A DNA stretch of 64,000 nt, taken from the NCBI GenBank assembly GCA_033439255.1, contig CM065887.1:310001-374000 (forward strand), in the 5' to 3' direction. The notes below the pieces were generated by a model. The model was given only the letters and a program-made list of their open reading frames with translations, made no database searches and was not told where the DNA came from. Below are positions 56,666-64,000 of this stretch, piece after piece. Position 1 is the first letter of the stretch. Every line of letters begins with the position of its first letter. Source of the stretch: Hericium rajendrae. Lineage: Eukaryota; Basidiomycota; Agaricomycetes; Russulales; Hericiaceae. The translations under genes were made by a program, and so were the position numbers.

Positions 56666-57904
56666 ATGGCCAACAACGTGTCCACCCAGCCCGGACCCTC
56701 CCAACCCATCATGAGCAGCCCCGCTCCTGGCACCGCCAGCATCATCACTGCGCTCGGCCAGGCCCTCCAGAAGCCCGGCGACCCTCTGCTGACGCACGAC
56801 CGCATCGCGCAGATGCTCCTGCAGAACATGGGCCAGCTCGGCGAGCTCGCGAAGCAGGGCAAGCTGAACCAACAGCAGATCATGCAGGTGCGCTCTGACC
56901 CACGCCACTGCCCAGCCTTCCCGGACAAAGCGTCTTACTCCGCTTCTTTGTTCCAGCTCAAAGAATACGCCGAAAAGCATAAATCAACCATCGCTGCACA
57001 GTCCTCGGCAGCCACCTCCAGAGTGCGTTTGCAGTCTTTTTTGCTTCCCGTCAGTTGCCCTAAGGATGCCCCACCAGCCCACTTCTCTTGCTCCCCCGCA
57101 TGCCGCGTACAAGGGCACATCGCCCACGCCGATGCTCGGCGTCACCACAGCCACCTCGACAGAGGCATACCCTATCAGTCAGACGCTCAATGTGCAGAAT
57201 CCGGGGCAGGTCGCGTGGTCGACGATGACGCAGGGACGGCCGACCCTAACTGGCGGAACGGCTGCCGGGAGAATGTCAAGTGCGTACAGCTCCTTTCTCA
57301 GGTGTATGGCTCTGCTAACTAATGATCGCACAGGCACCCCCGCACAAACAAAATCCACTCTTGACGAGACTTTCACGCCAGACGACACCACCTCTCGCCG
57401 CAAGAACACACCTGCTGACCAGAGCATGCGCCGGTCAATACAGGATCTCGTTTCTAGCATCGATCCAAACGTGAAAATTGAGCCGGAAGTCGAGGATGTG
57501 CGCCACTTCATCCTACCTTCCCATTATCCGTATTCATGCTTTGTATAGCTACTTCTTGACATCGCCGACGAGTTCATCGACTCCGTGACTAATTTCGGCT
57601 GCCGACTCGCGAAGCACCGCGGCGGCGACACCCTCGAAGTCCGCGACCTCCAGCTGCATCTCGGTACGCCCTTCCATCTCTCCATAGCTCTGCATCCCAC
57701 TCATCCTTTGCAGAGCGCAATCACAACATCCGCATCCCAGGCTTCGCATCCGACGAGACGCGGATATCCGTCGCGCAATCGGGCATTGCGCCCGCTGCAC
57801 CGGCGCCCGGCGCAAAGAAAGCCGCACAAGGCACGCAGATGTCGCTTCGCAGCCATCGTCTGGCGCAGGTGCAGCAGGTGAAGCGCGAGGCGAAGCTTAT
57901 TTAG
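56666..57904 (+). CDS. TAF12: TFIID/SAGA subunit TAF12 (histone-fold protein)
   Basis: General transcription factor subunit that pairs with TAF4 (TFIID) or ADA1 (SAGA). ATG at 56666 in Kozak context (ccaccATGG). N-terminus is disordered: MANNVSTQPGPSQPIMSSPA with a short helical tract (QMLLQNMGQLGELAKQGKLN). Later exons give a Ser/Thr-rich linker, then the H2B-like histone fold: MRRSIQDLVSSIDPNVKIEP, EVED, intron, LLLDIADEFIDSVTNFGCRL, AKHRGGDTLEVRDLQLHL, intron, ERNHNIRIPGF. The C-terminal tail ends QQVKREAKLI, stop at 57902-57904. About six introns. Divergent from sedolisin 2. Confidence 0.95.
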
Positions 57905-58179
57905 GTACATGTGTTCGTTATCTGTGTTTTGCTGTCTACTTGCTCTGTATTTATAACAGCTCTTGGTATGTAATTGTATGCGTAGTGATATCCAATGGAA
58001 GGTATCTGTACAGGATCGCAGGAAAGGGGTGCAGGTGGGGAAAGGTATTAATGTGACAGGTAATGTACTCGTAGTTACCAAAAGTAATGATAATTATGTA
58101 AGCGACGCGCGACGCGTCGTGAGCTGGCACCATACTGTGTCGTGTTTACCACTCGCAATTCCACACCATACCCCTTCAT

Positions 58180-59072
58180 ATGCCGCTTATCAGAGCTCAT
58201 TATACCCGGCATGATACCCCGAGAAAAAATCGCTTTATCGGTGCTATTAAATCTGGTGCCACTATCTCCGAAGCAGCCGATCAAGAAAACATCCCCTTGC
58301 CGACTGCCTACCATCTCTTTCACAAGTACGAAATAACAGGATCCACTCATTCCTTACCACGAAGCGGCCGTCCACCAATGGTCACGGAGCGTACCAAGCG
58401 TCAGGTAGTGCGAGAAGCTCGAAATCACCGTCGAGAACCATTTGCCATCATCGGGAAGTCGGTCGAACCAGAAATCAGCTCAAGCACCGTCCGAAGAATT
58501 TTGGATGAGGAAGGCTATCACCGGCGTGTTGCAAAAAAGGTGCCCTACCTTCGTGAGGAGCAGAAGAAGGCTCGGATGAGGTGGGCTCGGGATAATCGGC
58601 AGATGACAGGGGAGGATTGGGGACATATTATCTGGTCAGATGAGTGCTACATCTATATCGGTGACACCTCCGGTCGGGTGTACGTTACATGACGTCCGAA
58701 TGAAGTTCTTCAGGAGGATTGTGTTGTCCCAACCTTCAAGCAGTCCTCTGTTCGTGTTATGGTGTGGGGGTGCATCATGCAGGGGCAGAAGGGGCCACTA
58801 GTTGCATTGGAGTACCCTGGTGGGAAGGGAGGAGGGATGAACTCCAAGCGATATCAAGAACAGGTCCTGGAGCCCTTTTTGAAGGATTTTTATATGGAGA
58901 TGGGCAAGCTGAGGGGTTATGTGAAGTTTCAGCAGGACAATGCACCATCACATGCCAGCAAATCAACAAATCTTTGGCTCACCAGTCATTCAATCCAGCG
59001 CTTCTCCCATCCATCATCTTCCCCAGATCTCAATCCTATAGAGCCTCTTTGGCATGATCTCAAGACCCATAT
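58180..59072 (+). pseudogene. Tc1-type (DD34E) transposase, one stop codon and truncated by LTR insertion
   Basis: Cut-and-paste transposase of the Tc1/mariner superfamily. Frame from 58180 (MPLIRAHYTRHDTPRKNRFI): helix-turn-helix part (FIGAIKSGATISEAADQENI), a GRPP basic motif, then the DDE core. D1 is in HIIWSDECYIYIG; an in-frame TGA at 58690-58692 sits in VYVT-stop-RPNEVL, where relatives have Arg, so CGA to TGA is likely. D2 is in YVKFQQDNAPSHASK and the Glu in SSPDLNPIEPLWHDLKTHI; 34 residues separate D2 and E. At 59073 the coding sequence is cut by the LTR of another element; the remainder would lie beyond the window. Confidence 0.88.
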
Positions 59073-59559
59073 TGTAACGGATGGTTTATCAGTTACTACT
59101 ATAGTCTTCTACTTTCTTACTCTTTTCTACCTGGCTTACTTTTCGAGTTTTGCAGAGTTTCCTTATTAGGATAGCTGAGTTTGAATCATGTACTTAGAGC
59201 GGATTTCCTTATTGGGAATAACCATCTATCTTGCCAACTCACCACCATCTGTCTGCTTTTGTCTCGGTCTCTGCTTGTTTCCCTCATATCTGAAAGGTTC
59301 TCTTGGGATCCAACCCTCAAAGGAAGGTGTGTGGCCCCCAAAACCCTCATCAGGAGGTCTATATCTGCTGCTGGCCCTCAGAGGAGGTGCCAGCTCATCA
59401 CTCATCTGCTTGGCTGCAGGACTGAGGCATCCTCGGTTCTGTTAGCTCTAGCTCGTGGACTCTCTCTAGGAGGTCTACGACACCTTTATACCCTCCTCAC
59501 TCGCTCGCCTACCTTGGACTTCCCGGGCAGTAGCGGCTCGACCTCTATCGTCCGTTACA
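59073..59559 (+). repeat. 5' LTR (487 bp)
   Basis: Begins TGTAACGG and ends CCGTTACA. The right copy starts at 63734 and agrees with it to the window end, with differences such as ctcggtctct/ctcagtctct and tttccctcat/ttctccacat. Confidence 0.8.
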
Positions 59560-59563
59560 AAGG

Positions 59564-59583
59564 TGGATACATCCGGAAGTCCA
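59564..59583 (+). other. Putative primer-binding site
   Basis: TGGATACATCCGGAAGTCCA starts four bases after the 5' LTR. The leading TGG fits the complement of a tRNA CCA end. Which tRNA it would match is not identified. Confidence 0.4.
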
Positions 59584-59614
59584 CTTGTCTCTGGCTGGCT
59601 GGTGAGGACTTCAC

Positions 59615-60400
59615 ATGTCTCATTCAGTTCCCCTCTCCCTGGACGTGGCATCCATGTCCAGGTTCCTTATCTCAAGTGACGATGTCAAGTCGTCTTATCG
59701 CCATTCGCTGGAGAGCCGCGTTCTCGCTCTCCGGTCTCATTCCTTTGTCGACAGTGATCTTGTCGACAATGGGCTTGGTATCCAAGCCCATCGGTTTCAG
59801 ATCAGGGAGCCCTTGCTCCATTTTGCCTTAGAGGTCATCGAGCGACTTCAATCGTCGCTCGATCAAGTCTGGTTTTGCCTGCCATACCCCCCAAGGTCTG
59901 TCTTCACGGTCGACAGGGATCTCGTTCTCCATTCCTGTCTCCATGGGTCACCATCTCCCTGGGACGTTCGCTGGGCCTGGCGCACATTGCAGGCACGAGT
60001 CGCCGAAGGTGTCGATATCCTATTCCGGTATGCAGGTGCTCTTCCTCCTGCCATCAAGACTCCTCCTCCTCCTCGAGTTGAGGACCTCAGGGACGTGGAA
60101 TCCATGTCCCTGGCAGTCCCAGGAGCTCCCTACCTTCGCATAGAACATGTCCCATGTGTTCTCCAGCCGCTGTTTGTCGACGCAAGACTCGCTCGGCCAT
60201 TCCAGGCCTCCTCCTCCTCTGGGCAGCTCCCTGCCTCTGGCTCCTCCTTCGGCCCAATTCTGGCTGCTTGGAGGGCCCTATATGCATCTCTAGTCCTTAT
60301 AGAGATGCTTCGCTTCATTGCCCTATCAACAGGGCCTCGCCTCGAGGAGTCCCATGCCGAGGAGAGGGTCAGGGAGCCTGGTAGTTCACCCCCTCTCTAA
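59615..60400 (+). CDS. Unknown 261-codon ORF inside the LTR element
   Basis: MSHSVPLSLDVASMSRFLIS to RVREPGSSPPL. Contains EPLLHFALEVIERLQSSLDQ, PWDVRWAWRTLQARVAEGVD and GPILAAWRALYASLVLIEML, helix-prone stretches reminiscent of a structural protein, but I see no zinc knuckle, protease or polymerase motif. Its position after the 5' LTR and PBS-like site would fit a diverged gag-like or captured gene. It could also be an open frame by chance. Confidence 0.45.
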   Translation: MSHSVPLSLDVASMSRFLISSDDVKSSYRHSLESRVLALRSHSFVDSDLVDNGLGIQAHRFQIREPLLHFALEVIERLQSSLDQVWFCLPYPPRSVFTVDRDLVLHSCLHGSPSPWDVRWAWRTLQARVAEGVDILFRYAGALPPAIKTPPPPRVEDLRDVESMSLAVPGAPYLRIEHVPCVLQPLFVDARLARPFQASSSSGQLPASGSSFGPILAAWRALYASLVLIEMLRFIALSTGPRLEESHAEERVREPGSSPPL

Positions 60401-60579
60401 CTCTCTCATTTCTGGATGGATTCCCTCGGTTTCTTTTGTATCCTATTCGCTTTTCAAACGCTTTCCACCTCGCTTCAAGTCCAGGAGGCTGGGGGGGCTG
60501 TAGATCGCTGAGATCAGGCTCTGTCAGGCGATGTAGGGAGGTTTTGGACGCAAATCATGCTTTGTACGTTGCCCCTGCT

Positions 60580-62710
60580 CCTTAAACCACTCCACCATCC
60601 TCTTCGCCTTCTCAAACGCTTTCGAACGAGCCCAAGAACGTCTCAAGCGCTCCAGCGGTTGTCAAGATATCTTCATGCTCTCCTCATCCTCCCTCTGAAG
60701 CGAAATTTTGCTGTATTTCCTTCAACCTTTCTTCTATTCCTTCGAAACTTGCTCCGTGGAATCCATGGAGCATTCGTTACACCTTCGCATAACCGCTTCC
60801 ACCCTGGGAGAAGACCCAGCTCATCAAATCTTCGCCATAGCTTATCTCCTATGGCCGGACTATATTGGGGCTCCTGAAGTCAGTTCTTCGCCGATCCTTA
60901 TACGGACAGGACGCCTCGATTCGGACCATCCACATGAATCCAACGAGCCCTTGCACGAGCTGATTGGAGCCCTACTTCCCATTTCATCGGCGATCCTGCT
61001 CTGCCTGGAGGAGAGATCATATTGCACTGCTGTATCTCTCCTTTCCCTCTATCGATTTGGAACCGGGTTTTTGCACGTCAATGTGTGCCTTTAGGACCGT
61101 TCCGCTCGCCAGGACGCTTCTCAGAGTGTCCAGCCATCCCCTTGGAATCCGAGGGTATCAAGGACGCTTCCTGGTGCGCTAAGATGGCCATAGCGTGGCG
61201 CCTATGCTAGCTATGACCAAACGGACTTTTGGCCCGAGTTCGCGTTGTGAATACGCTTCGAACAAGCCCTCATACGTCCAGATCCGACCACCGGTTCTCA
61301 TTATGCTCGAGGGGCTACTCACCCTGCTGCCCCTCCTGAGTGCCAGCTGGTATCTCCCTTAATACTGGACCGATTTCGAAGCGGTCTTTTGCACTCGACT
61401 TGCATTATTGACCCGGTAACAGAACGCCAAAACGATTTGAGGGACGTCCAGCCGTTCCTCCGGAATTGTGTCCATAGTCCAGGGGATTCCCCAGGCAGCC
61501 CCAGCTCCATATCTCCGTGACCAGGGGTGCTATCAACAAGCGGTTTCTTGTCATCTATTCCTTTATTTCACCATATTCATTCGTCTTAAGACCAGGAGGC
61601 TGGGGGGGCTGCCAATGGCCGGACTTGGGCGACCCTGGGCGATGTAGTGGCACTTGGATGAAGCTCTGTGGTATCCACTGGAGCTTCATTCCTCCTGTTC
61701 TTCCTACATTCAGCCTACCCTTTGCAAACGCTTTACAACAAGCCCAAGATCGTGCTGATTGGTCCAGCCGTTCTCAAGATCGAATCATCTCCTCTTCCTC
61801 CTCCCTCTGGGGCGAAATTTTCTTGTATCTTCTTCAATTCTCCTCCAATTCTTTCGAAACCTTTCTCGGTGGAATCCACTGAGAATTCGCTTTCGTATTC
61901 CTGCATTTGTTCTGCCCTGAGAGGCTCCTTTCTTCGCCATCTCTCTGGCCCTGCCTGTTTTTCAGGCCAGACTTATCTCTACACCCAAGGCCGAATATCT
62001 GGCGGATTGTCAAACAGTTTGAACGCCCAAGTTTGCGTTTTCAATGCGATTCCAACAAGCCCTCATACGACCTGATACGACCAGCCGTTCCCATTCCACC
62101 TACGGGGCTACAGCCTCTGGGAAGGGCCCAGACTGTGTATCCGTATCTCTGCCATCCGTGGACCAATTCCTAAGCGGATTTTTGCATCTGGACCGCAATA
62201 ATCGTCGTATTCTGGGGCGCCCAAAACATCTCCAGGAGCACCATCGCATTCCGTTGGATTCCAATGGAACAGGTGGCGCTCTTGGGTGCCTTAGAAGGCT
62301 TGTAGCGCTCGATCCACATGTGCTATCGCCGCAAACTCTTCTGTCCCTTAACATGTTCATAAAAGGGATTCGAACAAGCCCCCAATCGTGGTTATCCGCC
62401 CAGCCGTTCCCATTCGACCTTCGCCTGGCCTTTGCAGCTAGCCTTCCTCCCTATCCTGCCACATCTCCTTCATTTCTGGACCGATTTGGATGGGTATTTT
62501 TGCGCTCTGCTCGCATACTCAAACGCTTTTGAATCCCTATACAAGCACTGGGGTATTCTATGGCTTGGGTAGTCATCCAGCAAGTCACTTGGCGATTTAG
62601 GCCTCTTTTGGCTCAGCCATATCTCGGCATCCAGACCACGAATCAACAAGCGGATTTTTGCATCTCCTCCGCATTGTTCACACCTCCAAAACGCGCTCTC
62701 ACACATCCTA
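60580..62710. repeat. Array of diverged repeat modules inside the LTR element
   Basis: A two-part module recurs with variation: a part like gcggatttttgcatct (61059, 61380, 62172, 62487, 62650) and a part like caacaagccctcatacgacc then ccagccgttcc (60627, 61258, 61738, 62062, 62372). Spacing is irregular, mostly 300-500 bp. Copies are strongly diverged but keep order. No long protein frame spans them. Confidence 0.6.
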
Positions 62711-63158
62711 ATCCGACATGACCTTGCTCCGCAAATCCCTTCTCTCCATCCTCATCTCCTTCAACATCCTAGGGATGGCATCCATCCTTTTCTGCTTATC
62801 TGCAACCCTCGCTGCTCTTACACTCTGTGATCCTCATTCAATCCTGTCTACTCTCAATTCAAATCCCCTGCACCAGTCTGGGGGGGGCTCGCACGCCTCA
62901 CTCATTGTCCGTCCTCAACCCCACCATCCACCCATATTTGGACTTCCATCTAGTTTCTGATGCGGAGTCTGGGGGGGCTTGTGTGACTAGGGCCTGTGGC
63001 ACAGTTTTCAGGATTTTGGGACCTTAGAGGTATGGAGGTTTCGCTCCCCCTGTCCATCTACTGGGAGTACCTGCACAGAGCTAGCGATGGGGGGCTATAG
63101 GGATGTATAGGAGGGAGGCTGGAGCCTTGCAGAGCACTGGATCCAGCATTCCTTTGGA

Positions 63159-63350
63159 GTCAGATCCTTAGGGCTGAGAGCAGCTGGGAGCTGCATAGGA
63201 GCTTGTGAGATCCTGCCTTCTTGCTGTGAGCAGACTGGAGGAGTGGCTGGATGCCTCAGGCCTCAGCCATCCTGAGACCAGCTTGGAGACCTAGGAGCTG
63301 AAGAGATCCTGTCTCTTTGCTGAGAGCAGTCTGGAGTCTGGGTGGCTGAG
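63159..63350 (+). repeat. ~96 bp tandem repeat near the 3' LTR
   Basis: Two copies plus a partial one share gagatcctg, ctttgctg-gagcag and ctggag spaced about 96 bp apart. Confidence 0.5.
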
Positions 63351-63522
63351 ATAGCCTGTGGCCTTGGCTTAGCATCTTTCATCCTTCCCTTTTGGATGTG
63401 AAGTGCTGCAGCTGGAGGACTTGTAGCTTGGCTAGGGTTGGAGGCTGCTCTGTTAAGAGAGCTTGGTGCAGTTAAGTCTGGAGCTGCAGAGCTTCACATG
63501 CAGATTTTCTCTTTAATTTTCT

Positions 63523-63563
63523 TCTCTAATTTTTCACTCTAATTTTTCACTCTAATTTTTCAC
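63523..63563 (+). repeat. 13 bp pyrimidine-rich tandem repeat
   Basis: Three copies of tctaatttttcac, inside a longer T/C-rich tract (about 63505-63660) just before the polypurine tract. Confidence 0.65.
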
Positions 63564-63715
63564 TTTTATCTTGTTTCTACTTTCTTCTCTAGATTTTTCT
63601 CTGATTTTTCTACTTTAACCCTTTTTCTTCTTTTCTTCTTTTGTCTTGTTCCCTTTCTGCTTTGTTCATTCTCAGCTTTGCACTACTCACTTTGTGTTCA
63701 GGAGTCTCAAAGACC

Positions 63716-63733
63716 AAGAAAGTGGGGGGGCTC
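63716..63733 (+). other. Polypurine tract of the LTR element
   Basis: A purine-rich run ending in GGGGGGGCTC immediately before the 3' LTR, the position where plus-strand synthesis is primed in LTR retrotransposons. Confidence 0.6.
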
Positions 63734-64000
63734 TGTAACGGATGGTTTATCAGTTACTACTATAGTCTTCTACTTTCTTACTCTTTTCTACCTGGCTTAC
63801 TTTTCGAGTTTTGCAGAGTTTCCTTATTAGGATAGCTGAGTTTGAATCATGTACTTAGAGCGGATTTCCTTATTGGGAATAACCATCTATCTTGCCAACT
63901 CACCACCATCTGTCTGCTTTTGTCTCAGTCTCTGCTTGTTCTCCACATATCTGAAAGGCTCTCTTGGGATCCAACCCTCAAAGGAAGGTGTGTGGCCCCC
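63734..64000 (+). repeat. 3' LTR, first 267 bp
   Basis: Direct repeat of 59073 onward, cut by the window end. The full copy should end near 64220. Confidence 0.8.

Larger units (their letters stand above)
59073..64000 (+). mobile_element. Non-autonomous LTR retrotransposon (3' end outside the window)
   Basis: Two direct repeats start with TGTAACGGATGGTTTATCAG at 59073 and 63734; the 267 bp of the second copy that are visible match the first with only a handful of differences. The 5' copy ends CCGTTACA (59552-59559), giving 8 bp inverted ends typical of LTRs. A primer-binding-site-like TGG follows four bases later, and a G-rich tract precedes the 3' copy. The ~4.2 kb interior has no gag, protease, reverse transcriptase, RNase H or integrase, so the element is non-autonomous. 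It is inserted in the Tc1 transposase. Orientation is inferred from the PBS/PPT positions. Confidence 0.82.

Noticed and set aside
11339-57904. A biosynthetic or decay gene cluster
   Set aside because: Housekeeping genes (ATP16, RPL39, TAF12, GET1) are interleaved with secreted enzymes and orientations alternate; there are no transporters, backbone enzymes or regulators of a cluster.
60580-62710. CRISPR-like or structured-RNA array
   Set aside because: Repeats are strongly diverged, irregularly spaced and inside a eukaryotic LTR element, so they are not a CRISPR array. An RNA-structure role remains untested.

Overview
The window is nuclear DNA of a filamentous basidiomycete, most likely a wood- or litter-decaying member of the Agaricomycetes. 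The evidence is a dense set of genes cut by many 40-70 bp GT-AG introns, a secreted alpha-galactosidase carrying a fungal cellulose-binding module (CBM1), a glyoxal-oxidase-type copper radical oxidase, several secreted sedolisin (S53) peptidases and fast-evolving F-box paralogues. The genus cannot be fixed from the sequence alone.

Layout. 1-11.2 kb: 3' part of a BLI-3/PNPOx-like gene (+), CBM1-GH27 alpha-galactosidase (-), a 359 bp foldback element with CACTG ends, sedolisin 1 (+), and a large PH-domain/coiled-coil protein (+). 11.3-24.5 kb: a long AlkB-like dioxygenase with a basic disordered N-terminus and zinc-binding cysteines (-), ATP synthase delta subunit (-), two tandem Ohr/OsmC peroxide-resistance genes (+,+), malate synthase (-), GET1 (-) and a tRNA-Gly(CCC) (-). 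25-38 kb: F-box gene (+), ribosomal protein eL39 (-) divergent from an ER-type FKBP (+), NKAP-like SR protein (-), GPI-anchored copper radical oxidase (-), and a disordered protein with a C-terminal HSP20-like domain (+). 39.5-44 kb is a gene graveyard: a sedolisin pseudogene with mutated catalytic and oxyanion Asp codons, a microsatellite and a 0.94 kb insertion, next to an F-box pseudogene with a lost splice donor and a frameshift. 45-57.9 kb: AFG1 ATPase (-), a small nuclear-looking protein (+), a fungal membrane protein (-), a putative 1.5 kb TIR element, sedolisin 2 (-) and TAF12 (+). 58.1-64 kb: a Tc1-type DD34E transposase with one TGA stop, split by a non-autonomous LTR retrotransposon that runs off the window. 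Its interior holds one unknown ORF, an array of diverged repeats and repeated G-tract motifs resembling polypurine tracts.

The genes do not form one pathway. Three themes recur: extracellular nutrition and decay (GH27, S53, copper radical oxidase that supplies peroxide), peroxide/central metabolism (Ohr pair, malate synthase, ATP synthase), and basic nuclear or secretory machinery (TAF12, NKAP, eL39, GET1, FKBP). Gene models were spliced by eye from splice-site consensus and reading-frame continuity, so exon boundaries are inferences. Family calls rest on motif recognition, not on searches.
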